Positions 1 through 7,179 of a DNA stretch of 11,483 bases are shown here, piece after piece. The stretch spans positions 1 through 11,483 of the forward strand of contig DAHWBL010000388.1 in the NCBI GenBank assembly GCA_027323595.1, read 5' to 3'. Within the stretch, counting starts at the first letter, position 1, and each line of letters starts with the position of its first letter. The notes under the pieces are model-generated. The model was not told where the DNA came from and did no database searches. It saw only the letters and a list, made by a program, of their open reading frames with translations. Origin of the DNA: Acetobacteraceae bacterium. Lineage in GTDB: Bacteria > Pseudomonadota > Alphaproteobacteria > Acetobacterales > Acetobacteraceae. The translations under genes were made by a program, and so were the position numbers.

Positions 1-578
1 GGCGTGGCGGAGGTGCGTTTCAGCAGGCCCCAGTCACCCTGGTCGCGGGCGTGGCCGATCAGGGTGAATATCTCGGCGATGAAGCGGTTGTGCGTGGCGG
101 CGGCGAGCGCTTCGTGAAAGCGGCTGTCCCAGTGCTCGAACTCATCGAGCGAGGTGGCCGCGTCCGCGCCGGCGCAACAGCGCGCGATGGCGTCGAAATC
201 CGCCGCGGTGGCGTTTTGGATGACCAGGTCGAGCAGGCCTGGTTCGACGATCAGCCGCGCCTGCATCAGCTCCGCGGGGCTGATCGCCGGAGCCGGTGTG
301 GGGGGTGGCAGGCGGGCGGTGGCGCCGGGGGCGACGAAGGTGCCGCTGCCGACGCGCTGGGTGACCAGGCCGCGCTGTTTCAACTCGGCGAGCGCATGGC
401 GCACCGCGGCGCGGCCGATCTGATGGTGCGCGCACAACGCACGCTCGGTCGGCAGGCGCGCGCCCTCGGCCCAGCGCCCGGTGCGCAGGGCGGCGAGCAG
501 CGTGTCGAGCAGGGCGAGCGCGCCGGCGGGCGGCGGCGGCGTGCGGGCGATGCTGGCGGAAACTGGAACGGCGCGCAT
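1..578 (-). CDS. FadR-type GntR family transcriptional regulator (partial, 3' end outside window)
   Basis: The reverse strand is open from an ATG at 578 to the window edge, giving 192 codons without a stop. Residues about 41-82 form the GntR winged helix-turn-helix: RLPTERALC opens it, AVRHALAELKQRGLV is the recognition region, and GSGTFV is the wing. From about residue 103 an FCD effector domain begins (ELMQARLIVEPGLL). It includes Asp151 and His155 in DSRFHEAL, which match the first metal ligands of FCD domains; the remaining His ligands would lie beyond the edge. FCD regulators usually repress neighbouring catabolic genes and release DNA on binding an organic acid. The gene is divergent from the FAH/tctCBA operon, so it is probably that operon's regulator; that is inference. 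Only a weak purine-rich stretch (GCAAGG) precedes the ATG. The family is confident; effector and targets are unknown. Confidence 0.88.
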   Translation of the reverse strand, partial: MRAVPVSASIARTPPPPAGALALLDTLLAALRTGRWAEGARLPTERALCAHHQIGRAAVRHALAELKQRGLVTQRVGSGTFVAPGATARLPPPTPAPAISPAELMQARLIVEPGLLDLVIQNATAADFDAIARCCAGADAATSLDEFEHWDSRFHEALAAATHNRFIAEIFTLIGHARDQGDWGLLKRTSAT

Positions 579-612
579 TGACCTTGCTCTGACTGGCTGG
601 TAACCGGATTGC

Positions 613-643
613 ATTGGTAGCATAAAAACCAATCTAAACCAAT
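613..643. promoter_or_regulatory. Candidate operator: ATTGGT-N9-ACCAAT plus a second ACCAAT
   Basis: In the 98-bp divergent gap, ATTGGT (613-618) faces ACCAAT (628-633) as an inverted repeat. An exact direct repeat AACCAATC occurs at 627-634 and 637-644, spaced 10 bp, about one helical turn. Spaced inverted half-sites between a GntR gene and its divergent neighbour are typical for autoregulating FadR-type repressors. The stretch is also AT-rich against a GC-rich background, as expected for a promoter, but I could not fix convincing -35/-10 boxes. Binding by the adjacent regulator is inferred. Confidence 0.5.
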
Positions 644-676
644 CCCGTCGCGCGCTGGCGTCGGGCAGGAGGCGAC

Positions 677-1561
677 ATGAAGCTCGCGACCCTTCCGATC
701 GACGGTGTTAGCCAGCCGGTGGTGATCGCGCCGGACGGGCAGGGGTTCTGCCCGCTGCGGCAGGTGCTGCCTGGCGCCGGCGCGGACATGCTTTCGGCGA
801 TCGCGGCGATCGATGATCCGGCGGGCGTGCTTGGCCTGGTTGGCGCATGGACGCCGCTTTCGGGGCACCATCTCCTTGCGCCGATCCCCCGGCCGGCGCG
901 CAATATTTTTTGCGTCGGCAAGAATTATCACGAGCATGCCAAGGAATTCGCGCAGTCCGGCTTTGACACCTCGGCCGTGCGAGGCGAGATGGCGCCGGAA
1001 TTTCCGGTGATTTTCACCAAGCCGTTCTCGACCGTGATCGGCGATGGCGATCCGGTGCCAGCGCATGCGGGGTTGACCACGCAGCTTGATTACGAGGCCG
1101 AGCTGGCGGTGATCATCGGCAAGCCGGGGATCGGCATCTCCCGCGCGGCCGCACTCGACCATGTGTGGGGCTATTGCATCGTCAACGATGTGACCGCGCG
1201 GGATTTGCAGCAGCGGCACCGGCAATGGTTTCTGGGCAAGTCGCTGGACGGGTTCTGTCCGATGGGGCCGTGGATCGTGTCGGCCGACGAGGTGGGAGAC
1301 AGCGCGGATTTGAATGTCCGCTGCTGGATCAACGGTGAATTGCGCCAGGATGCGAACACGCGCGACCTGATTTTCGACATTCCGACGATCATCGAGACGA
1401 TTTCGGCGGGCATCACGTTGCTGCCGGGCGATATCATCGCAACCGGCACGCCGGCCGGGGTTGGCATCGGGTTCAAGCCGCCGAAATTCCTGCATCCTGG
1501 CGATGTGATGAAGATTTCCATCGACAAACTCGGCACACTCACCAATTGGATCGTGGGCTGA
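677..1561 (+). CDS. Fumarylacetoacetate hydrolase (FAH) family protein
   Basis: This 294-residue protein is a complete FAH-fold hydrolase/isomerase/decarboxylase. The FAHD1-like lid motif KNYHEHAKEF carries His87 and Glu90, matching the catalytic His-x-x-Glu dyad known in FAHD1. Metal ligands are Glu140 and Glu142 (DYEAELAVIIGK) and Asp171 (NDVTARD). Lys188 (LGKSLDG) and the late glycine loop GDIIATGTPAGVG are also present. Family members act on 2-keto-enoate or acylpyruvate ring-cleavage products, or decarboxylate oxaloacetate-type acids, in the cytoplasm. AGGAGG at 667-672 supports the ATG at 677. It is first in an operon with the TctCBA transporter (28 bp to tctC), suggesting it processes the imported compound. 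The substrate cannot be assigned. Confidence 0.93.
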   Translation: MKLATLPIDGVSQPVVIAPDGQGFCPLRQVLPGAGADMLSAIAAIDDPAGVLGLVGAWTPLSGHHLLAPIPRPARNIFCVGKNYHEHAKEFAQSGFDTSAVRGEMAPEFPVIFTKPFSTVIGDGDPVPAHAGLTTQLDYEAELAVIIGKPGIGISRAAALDHVWGYCIVNDVTARDLQQRHRQWFLGKSLDGFCPMGPWIVSADEVGDSADLNVRCWINGELRQDANTRDLIFDIPTIIETISAGITLLPGDIIATGTPAGVGIGFKPPKFLHPGDVMKISIDKLGTLTNWIVG

Positions 1562-1589
1562 ACACTCGGCCGGGCGGCGAGGGGAGGAA

Positions 1590-2585
1590 ATGATGGTCTC
1601 GGCGACGATGACGGGCGGGCGGCGGCAGGTTCTGCGCGCGGCGGCGACCATGTTGACCGGGATCGCGCTTCCGGCGCGCGCGGCGGGCGCCTATCCGGAC
1701 CGGCCGGTGACAATCGTGGTGCCGTTCGCCGCCGGGGGATCGGGCGATGTCTATGCGCGGCTGCTTGCACCGCATCTGCAGCAGGAGTTCGCGCAGAGCT
1801 TCATCGTTGAGAATCATCCTGGTGCGGGCTCGTTGATCGGCACGCAGTTCGCCAAGGCCGCGGCGGCGGATGGCTATACGCTGATGATCATCTCGAACAC
1901 CCACACGGTGAACGATACGCTGTTCCCGAAATCCTCGGCGCGGCTGATGCGCGATTTTGTCGCGGTGGCGCCGATCAATTCCGCCGACCTGGTGCTGGTG
2001 ACGCGCCCGACGCTGGGCGCGCGCACCGTCTCCGAGCTGATCGCGATGGCAAAAGCCAAGCCTGGGGCGCTGAGATTCGCATCATCTGGCCCCGGCACGC
2101 CGTATCACATGGCCGGCGAATTGTTCAAGCAGATGGCCGGCGTCGATATGTTGCATGTGCCCTACAAGCTGAGCTCGGCGGCCCGGATCGATGTGATCGC
2201 CGGGCAGGTGGACATGATGTTCGACGCGCCCACCACGATGGATGGCTTCATCAAGTCCGACAAGGTGATCGGGCTGGCCACCACGGGGCTCAAGAAATCC
2301 GACGTGCTGCCGGATCTGCCGACGGTTGCGGAGAGTGTGCCCGGATACGAGGCGGTGATCTGGCTTGGCGTGATGGCGCCCAAGGGGGTGCCTGATGCGG
2401 TCATCGACACTCTCAACACAACCATCGCGCGCATTGTCCGCCAGCCAGATGTGGCGGCTGCCTGGCGCTTGCAGGGGGCCGACCCGCTGGTGATGTCGCC
2501 TGCGAAATTCAAGGAATTTCTGGATGCTGACATCGCCAAATGGGCCCGCGTGGTGAAGCTGGCCGACGTGCGGCCGGGGCAATGA
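1590..2585 (+). CDS. tctC: Tripartite tricarboxylate transporter substrate-binding protein (TctC/Bug family)
   Basis: This 331-residue periplasmic binding protein captures a carboxylate and hands it to TctAB. The N-terminus has a twin-arginine-like signal: Arg11-Arg12 in GRRQVLRAA, a hydrophobic stretch, then an ARA/AGA cleavage region near residue 31. The mature protein begins with YPDRPVTIVVPFAAGGSGD, the hallmark Bug opening. Further Bug features are GTQFAKAAADGYTL-type sequence and the central region around HVPYK. Length is normal for the family. Start choice is slightly open: GGGAGG at 1582-1587 lies 2 nt from the ATG at 1590 and 5 nt from the ATG at 1593, so 1593 may be used. Bug ligands vary widely (citrate, aromatic acids, amino acids), so the substrate is undetermined. 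It is co-transcribed with FAH upstream and tctB downstream, 4 bp away. Confidence 0.95.
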   Translation: MMVSATMTGGRRQVLRAAATMLTGIALPARAAGAYPDRPVTIVVPFAAGGSGDVYARLLAPHLQQEFAQSFIVENHPGAGSLIGTQFAKAAAADGYTLMIISNTHTVNDTLFPKSSARLMRDFVAVAPINSADLVLVTRPTLGARTVSELIAMAKAKPGALRFASSGPGTPYHMAGELFKQMAGVDMLHVPYKLSSAARIDVIAGQVDMMFDAPTTMDGFIKSDKVIGLATTGLKKSDVLPDLPTVAESVPGYEAVIWLGVMAPKGVPDAVIDTLNTTIARIVRQPDVAAAWRLQGADPLVMSPAKFKEFLDADIAKWARVVKLADVRPGQ

Positions 2586-2589
2586 TGAC

Positions 2590-3054
2590 GTGAATCCCGG
2601 CGCGCTGATCGCACGGCGAAAGGATTTTGTCGGTGGAGTGCTGGTCCTTTTGATCGGCCTTTCGACGACGAGTGCTGCGTGGCATTACGATATCGGAACA
2701 CTTCGGCGCATGGGGCCCGGGTTTTTCCCGCTGGCACTTGGCGTCATCCTGTCGCTCACCGGCGCGCTGATCATGCTGACCGCGCGAGCTGATGCGCACG
2801 CGGCCGCGCCGGCGGCGGAATGGCGCGGCTGGCTGTGTATCAGCGCGGGCATCGTTGCGTTTGTCGTGGTCGGCGCGACGCTGGGGTTGCTGCCGGCGAC
2901 CTTCGCGACCGTGTTCGTCTCGGCGCTTGGGGACCGGCAGAATTCGTTGCGCGCGGCGTTGATTCTGGCGGTGTCGATGAGTGTCGTGTGCCTGGTGGTG
3001 TTCTGGTGGCTGCTGCAGGTGCAGATGCCGTTGTTCCGGTGGGGGCAAGGATGA
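2590..3054 (+). CDS. tctB: Tripartite tricarboxylate transporter small membrane subunit TctB
   Basis: This 154-residue integral membrane protein has about four hydrophobic segments (about 13-31, 44-64, 79-115 probably holding two, and 121-142). That topology and length are usual for TctB. The motif GTLRRMGPGFFP after the first helix is diagnostic of the family. TctB is the poorly understood small partner of the large permease TctA. No in-frame ATG is available; the GTG at 2590, 4 bp after the tctC stop, is the best start, though it has no strong Shine-Dalgarno and probably depends on coupling to tctC translation. Its stop overlaps the tctA start in an ATGA. Confidence 0.9.
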   Translation: MNPGALIARRKDFVGGVLVLLIGLSTTSAAWHYDIGTLRRMGPGFFPLALGVILSLTGALIMLTARADAHAAAPAAEWRGWLCISAGIVAFVVVGATLGLLPATFATVFVSALGDRQNSLRAALILAVSMSVVCLVVFWWLLQVQMPLFRWGQG

Positions 3055-4556
3055 TCGGGCAGTCGCTTGCCGATCTGATGCAGGGCTTCGGGGTCGCGCT
3101 GCAACCGGCGAACCTGATGTGGTCGTTCTTTGGTGTGCTGGTCGGCAATCTGATCGGGGTGCTGCCGGGCATGGGCGCGCTGTCGGCGATCTCGATGCTG
3201 CTGCCGCTCACCTATACCATGCATCCGGTGCCCGCGATCCTGATGCTGGCGGGGATTTTCTATGGCTCGCAATATGGCGGGGCGATCGGCGCGATCCTGC
3301 TCAATCTGCCGTGCCATCCGCCGCATGCGGTGACCTGTCTTGATGGCTACCCGCTGGCGCAGCAGGGCCGCGGCGGCACCGCGCTCGGCATCACCATGAT
3401 CAGCTCGTTCTTTGCCGCCTCGGTTGGCATACTGGTGATGATCCTGGCTTCGCCGCTGCTGGTGCGTGTGGCGTTTTCCTTCGGGCCGGCCGAGATTTTT
3501 TCGATCATGCTGCTCGGACTCATCGCTGGCTCGACGATGTCGCGCGGCTCGCCGTTGAAGGGGGTGGCGATGACGGTGATCGGGTTGATCATCGGTGTCG
3601 CGGGCACTGATGTGAACACCGGCACGCAGCGATTCACTCTTGGGCTTACCGAGATTGATGACGGGGTGGAACCGTTGGCGCTCGCGCTCGGGCTGTTCGG
3701 CGTCGCGGAGTTTCTGCGCAGCGTCAACCGAATTCAGGAAGTTGGCAGCGCGACCAGGATGCGGTTGCGCGACATGCGGCCCAGCGGGGCGGACCTTCGG
3801 CGCGCATTTTTGCCGATGCTGCGCGGCACCGCGATCGGCACCCTGTTCGGTGCGATGCCGGGCACCGGGCCGACCATCACCACCTTCATCGCCTATGCGC
3901 TCGAGCGGCGCCTGGCCAAGGACCCGTCGCGGTTCGGCCATGGCGCGATCGAGGGGGTGGCGGCACCCGAGGCGGCGTCGCATTCCAAGACCCAGGTGGA
4001 TTTCATTCCGACCATGAGCCTGGGCATTCCCGGCGACCCGGTGATGGCGCTGATCCTGGGTGCGTTGCTGATCCAGGGCATCCAGCCGGGACCCCAATTG
4101 ATCACCGAGCACGCCGATCTGTTCTGGGGGCTGATCGCGAGCTTCTGGATCGGCAATGTGCTGCTGATGGTGTTGAACGTGCCGCTGATCGGCATCTGGG
4201 TGAAGCTGTTGCAGGTGCCATATCGGTTCTTGTTTCCGTCGGCGCTTTTTTTCATTGGTGTGGGAGTTTTCAGCACCGACAACAATCTGTTCAATATCTG
4301 GGAAGTGCTGGCGTTCGGGGTGTTCGGGGCGGTGTTTTCCGCGCTCGACTTCTCGGTCGCGCCGATTCTTCTGGGGTTCGTGCTGGGGCCGCTGGTGGAG
4401 GAGAATTTCCGCCGCGCCCTGTTGTTGTCGCACGGCGATCTGATGGTGTTCGTCCAGCGCCCGATCAGTGCCGGCTTCGTGGCCGCGAGCGCGCTGCTGG
4501 TGGTGGTGCAGCTCATGTTGCGGATGCGTGCCGACCGTGGCTTGAAAATTTCCTAG
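3051..4556 (+). CDS. tctA: Tripartite tricarboxylate transporter large permease TctA
   Basis: This 501-residue, many-helix permease is the typical TctA length. The reading frame is open further upstream, but the ATG at 3051 overlapping the tctB stop is the natural start. The two TctA internal repeats are visible: LIGVLPGMGALSAISMLLP near residue 34 and GAMPGTGPTITTF near 267. So are NLPCHPPHAVTCLDGYPLA (85-103), AIEGVAAPEAASHSKTQ and SLGIPGDPVMALILGALL (from about 323). Together with TctC and TctB it would drive ion-coupled uptake of a carboxylate across the inner membrane. The first signature differs from the common NxPGTPxxA form: CHPPH replaces the GTPxx segment, probably marking a subfamily. 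It is the last gene of the FAH-tctCBA operon. Confidence 0.96.
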   Translation: MIGQSLADLMQGFGVALQPANLMWSFFGVLVGNLIGVLPGMGALSAISMLLPLTYTMHPVPAILMLAGIFYGSQYGGAIGAILLNLPCHPPHAVTCLDGYPLAQQGRGGTALGITMISSFFAASVGILVMILASPLLVRVAFSFGPAEIFSIMLLGLIAGSTMSRGSPLKGVAMTVIGLIIGVAGTDVNTGTQRFTLGLTEIDDGVEPLALALGLFGVAEFLRSVNRIQEVGSATRMRLRDMRPSGADLRRAFLPMLRGTAIGTLFGAMPGTGPTITTFIAYALERRLAKDPSRFGHGAIEGVAAPEAASHSKTQVDFIPTMSLGIPGDPVMALILGALLIQGIQPGPQLITEHADLFWGLIASFWIGNVLLMVLNVPLIGIWVKLLQVPYRFLFPSALFFIGVGVFSTDNNLFNIWEVLAFGVFGAVFSALDFSVAPILLGFVLGPLVEENFRRALLLSHGDLMVFVQRPISAGFVAASALLVVVQLMLRMRADRGLKIS

Positions 4557-4630
4557 GCCGGGCGATATCCCTCTGCACGGTCTGGGATGCAATGGTCATC
4601 CGTCCGGTCATGCGCGCAAGGGGATCAACA

Positions 4631-4921
4631 ATGAAACCGATTTCAGTCGTTGCGGTTCTGCTGGTATTGCTCGCCGGCTGCACGTCGCGCGACATCATGA
4701 TGAAGAACCGGTCCACCGGGCAGGTGGAGAAATGCGGCGATACGCCGATCGGTCCGGGCAGCGTCAATTCTGATGAAGACCGCGCCTGTATCGCGAAATG
4801 GGAAAAGCAGGGCTTTGTGCGGTATCAGCCGCCTTATTGCCTGAGCCTGGGGTATTGTTTTGGCGAGGGCTTCGGCGGGGGTGAACCGCAGCCGATATCC
4901 GGGATGCCGAAAACGCAATGA
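4631..4921 (+). CDS. Small putative outer-membrane or periplasmic lipoprotein
   Basis: The predicted product has 96 residues. It begins MKPISVVAVLLVLLAGC, a lipoprotein signal peptide with lipobox LAGC and lipidated Cys17. The ATG at 4631 is preferred over an in-frame ATG at 4592 because it places the signal correctly and follows AGGGGAT-type purines at about 4619-4625. The mature part is polar, with four more cysteines (35, 53, 70, 76), a KNRSTGQVEKCG segment, and a glycine-rich tail. Small lipoproteins with a K-N-x-x-T-G-x-V-x-x-C-G pattern followed by D-x-A-C-x-x-x-W/Y-x-x-Q-G-F recur in proteobacteria with no known role. It lies 74 bp after tctA and may be an independent unit. No function is proposed. 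Confidence 0.8.
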   Translation: MKPISVVAVLLVLLAGCTSRDIMMKNRSTGQVEKCGDTPIGPGSVNSDEDRACIAKWEKQGFVRYQPPYCLSLGYCFGEGFGGGEPQPISGMPKTQ

Positions 4922-4945
4922 AATTGCTTGATTCGCGCAATTTTT
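4921..4945 (+). terminator. Candidate intrinsic terminator after the lipoprotein gene
   Basis: AAATTGC (4921-4927) pairs with GCAATTT (4937-4943) around a 9-nt loop, and the right arm runs into five Ts (4941-4945). It starts at the lipoprotein stop codon. The stem is AT-rich and therefore weak. A competing GCAAT just upstream (about 4915-4919) could pair with the left arm instead. Position and T-run favour termination; strength is doubtful. Confidence 0.45.
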
Positions 4946-5076
4946 AAGAAATAGTCCGTCTACGTCGGATTTTCCGCTGGACGGGGTTGTTGGCTTGCGC
5001 GACGGTGCACGCGCCGCGCGAAATCCGCGCGACTATTTTCGGCCTGGGCGTGGGGCGGTGTCGGTTGAACGAACCG

Positions 5077-7164
5077 GTGTCTTTTGTGCGCAGCGCGAAC
5101 GGCGCTGACACTCGGCGTGCGGGCTCGATCGGCGGGCGGCTGCGCCAGGCGTTGTTGCCGCTGCTGATCGTGGGCGTGCCCGCATTGCTGGCGATCGGCG
5201 GGATGGTGGGGGTCGAATCCCTGAGCAGCCAGAGGGCGGTTCTTGAGGCGCGGTTGATGGAAACCGCGCGCGGCTCCGCGCTGGCGATCGATGCGCAGCT
5301 GCAGGTCTATCGCACCGCCGCGCAGGTTCTGGCGCGTTCGCCGCAGGCGCGCGCGGGGGTGATGTCGGCGTCGCTCTACGCGCTGGCCCGTGAGACCGGG
5401 GCGGCGGTTGGTGGTTGGGTGACGGTGTCGCCGGCTGATCCGCAGGCGGTGCCGATCCTGAACACGCATTTGCCGCTCGGCGCTTCGCAGGAACCGCCAG
5501 ATGGCCAAACGTTCGCTCCGGAACTGATCCGAACGCGCGCGCGCGCGTTGCAGACCGGGCAGCCGCAGATCAGTGACCTGTTCATCGGCCCGCATATGGG
5601 TCGCCCGGTGGTGCAGATGATCGCCCCGGTGCCGGCCAGTGAGCCAGGTGGCACACCCTCGCTTCGGGTGGCCCTGACCTTCGAGGCGGAGGGGCTGGCG
5701 AAGCTGCTGCTTCGCCAGCATCTGGATAACGGGGCCTATGCCGCGGTCAGCGACAGCCACCATTTCATCGTCGCGCGGTCCTTCGTTAATGACACCCTGA
5801 TCGGCAAGATCGGCAGATTTCACGACAACCCGGATTTTGTCGGCGATGGCGGGGTGATCGAGGGGGCGGCGCTGTCGGGGCGGCATGTGCTGGTCGGGTT
5901 TCACGACCTGGCGAACGCGCCGGACTGGCGCGTGGTGGTTGTGGAGCCGTTCGACGGCGTCGCGGGGATGATCACACCCTCGATCCTGCGGCTGTTGCTG
6001 ATCGGCAGCGCGGTGCCGGCGTTGATGCTGCTGGCGCTGGGTCTGATGTGGCTGAGCGGCCGTGACGACCGCGCCGCTTATGCGGAACTCGATCGCATCC
6101 TGGAGAAAGTGCCGGCGACGATTTTCGTCGATCGGATCAGCCCTGATGGCAGCAGGACGCGACAGTTTCTAAGTGGATCGGCAGGTCGGCACAGCGGGCG
6201 GCCGTGGAGTGAGTTGCGCTGGGATTCGGAACGATTCATCCAGGACATGGACCCTGCGGATGCCGAGAGTTTTCTGGCGTATCGCGAGCGTGTGCACCGC
6301 ACCGGTGCGGGCAGCACCGAGGCGCGGGTGCGCCATCACGATGGTGGCTGGCGGACACTGCGCTATGACGAGACCTGTTTTCAGCGTGGGCGCGACGGCA
6401 GCATGCTGGTGGTCGGCTGCATTATCGACGTGAGCGAGGAATCGGCGATGCGTCAGCGGCTGCGCCAGGCCGAGCGGCTTGCCGTTCTGGGTGAGGTGGC
6501 GACCGGGATCGCGCATGAGGTGAACCAGCCGCTGGCGGTGATCGCGATGGCGGCGGAGAATGCGGTTCGTGCGCTGCGCGGTGGCGCGCCGCGTGTGCTG
6601 CATGCGCTCGAAAAATTGCGCCTGATCCAGTCACAGGTGCATCGGATCGGCGACGTGGTGCATCATATCGGCATTTTCAGCCGCGCCGACACGCGCGAGC
6701 ACGGGCTGGTCGACGTGGCCGAGGTGGTCGAGGCGGCGATGGCGCTGCTTGAAGGACGGCTCAATGAGGAAGGCATCAGCGTGTCGTGTCGCATTGAGCC
6801 CGATCTGCCGCGGGTGCGCGGCGTTACGGTGATGCTGGAGCAGGTGCTGATCAACATCATGGTCAATGCCGCGGACGCGTATCGTGATCAGCCCGACATC
6901 GCTGGACGGCATCTGCACATCGCCGCGCGGCGCGAGGAAGGCGGCGTGTGCATCACCATCGCGGATCGTGCCGGCGGCATCACCGGTGATGCGATGTCTC
7001 GGGTGTTTGATCCGTTCTTCACCACCAAGCCTCCGGGTAAGGGAACCGGGCTTGGCCTGTCTATCAGTTTCGCCACCATCGCCGAGATGGGCGGAAAGAT
7101 CAGCGTCCATAACGAGGATGGTGGCGCGGTGTTTCGGATCGAGCTGCCTGGTCAGGAAGACTGA
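5077..7164 (+). CDS. Membrane-bound sensor histidine kinase with periplasmic sensor and PAS domain
   Basis: With the GTG at 5077 the product has 695 residues; in-frame GTG/TTG codons at 4987, 5005, 5050, 5065 and 5086 are alternatives, none with a good ribosome site, so the start is uncertain. Domains in order: basic cytoplasmic tail; helix about 25-46; extracytoplasmic Cache-like sensor about 47-300 (opening with RAVLEARLMETARGSALAID); helix about 306-326; PAS about 335-455 ending in IIDVSEES. HisKA carries His480 in GIAHEVNQPLAVI, the DctB/FixL-like type. HATPase has N-box Asn597 (LINIMVNAADAY), the DRAGGI G1 box (630-635), FDPFFTTK and GKGTGLGLS. All catalytic boxes look functional. No response regulator is adjacent. 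It sits between transporter and enzyme genes, so sensing of the transported acid is plausible but unproven. Confidence 0.93.
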   Translation: MSFVRSANGADTRRAGSIGGRLRQALLPLLIVGVPALLAIGGMVGVESLSSQRAVLEARLMETARGSALAIDAQLQVYRTAAQVLARSPQARAGVMSASLYALARETGAAVGGWVTVSPADPQAVPILNTHLPLGASQEPPDGQTFAPELIRTRARALQTGQPQISDLFIGPHMGRPVVQMIAPVPASEPGGTPSLRVALTFEAEGLAKLLLRQHLDNGAYAAVSDSHHFIVARSFVNDTLIGKIGRFHDNPDFVGDGGVIEGAALSGRHVLVGFHDLANAPDWRVVVVEPFDGVAGMITPSILRLLLIGSAVPALMLLALGLMWLSGRDDRAAYAELDRILEKVPATIFVDRISPDGSRTRQFLSGSAGRHSGRPWSELRWDSERFIQDMDPADAESFLAYRERVHRTGAGSTEARVRHHDGGWRTLRYDETCFQRGRDGSMLVVGCIIDVSEESAMRQRLRQAERLAVLGEVATGIAHEVNQPLAVIAMAAENAVRALRGGAPRVLHALEKLRLIQSQVHRIGDVVHHIGIFSRADTREHGLVDVAEVVEAAMALLEGRLNEEGISVSCRIEPDLPRVRGVTVMLEQVLINIMVNAADAYRDQPDIAGRHLHIAARREEGGVCITIADRAGGITGDAMSRVFDPFFTTKPPGKGTGLGLSISFATIAEMGGKISVHNEDGGAVFRIELPGQED

Positions 7165-7169
7165 CCGGG
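7147..7169. terminator. GC-rich hairpin between convergent kinase and cupin genes
   Basis: CCTGGTCAG (7147-7155) can pair with CTGACCGGG (7161-7169) around the loop GAAGA: nine pairs with one G-T wobble. It overlaps the kinase stop codon and lies just before the converging cupin stop. Neither strand has a T-run after the stem, so it is not a classical intrinsic terminator; it could still act as a shared 3'-end structure. The stem is seen directly; its role is inferred. Confidence 0.35.
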
Positions 7170-7179
7170 GCGGTCTGGC

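Noticed and set aside
380..1651. Long reverse-strand open frame of 423 codons across the first FAH gene
   Set aside because: It lies antisense to a clear FAH gene and to the real GntR frame, is Arg/His/Pro-rich without recognisable domains, and is the expected mirror of high-GC coding DNA.
2820..3050. Upstream extension of tctA
   Set aside because: The frame is open, but it overlaps tctB out of frame. The ATG at 3051 in an ATGA overlap gives the usual TctA N-terminus and length.
2685..4592. 635-codon reverse-strand open frame opposite tctB/tctA
   Set aside because: The composition (Gln, His, Arg rich, low complexity) is typical of an antisense shadow, and tctB and tctA on the plus strand are unmistakable.
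4557..4630. Possible promoter for the lipoprotein (TTGAAA at 4542-4547 with GATATC at 4564-4569)
   Set aside because: The -35 match is fair, but the -10 match is poor and the -35 lies inside the tctA end. Not strong enough to annotate.
5536..5551. Run of alternating CG dinucleotides
   Set aside because: It encodes Arg-Ala repeats in the kinase sensor domain (RTRARALQ) and fits the GC-rich codon use; there is no sign of a functional repeat.
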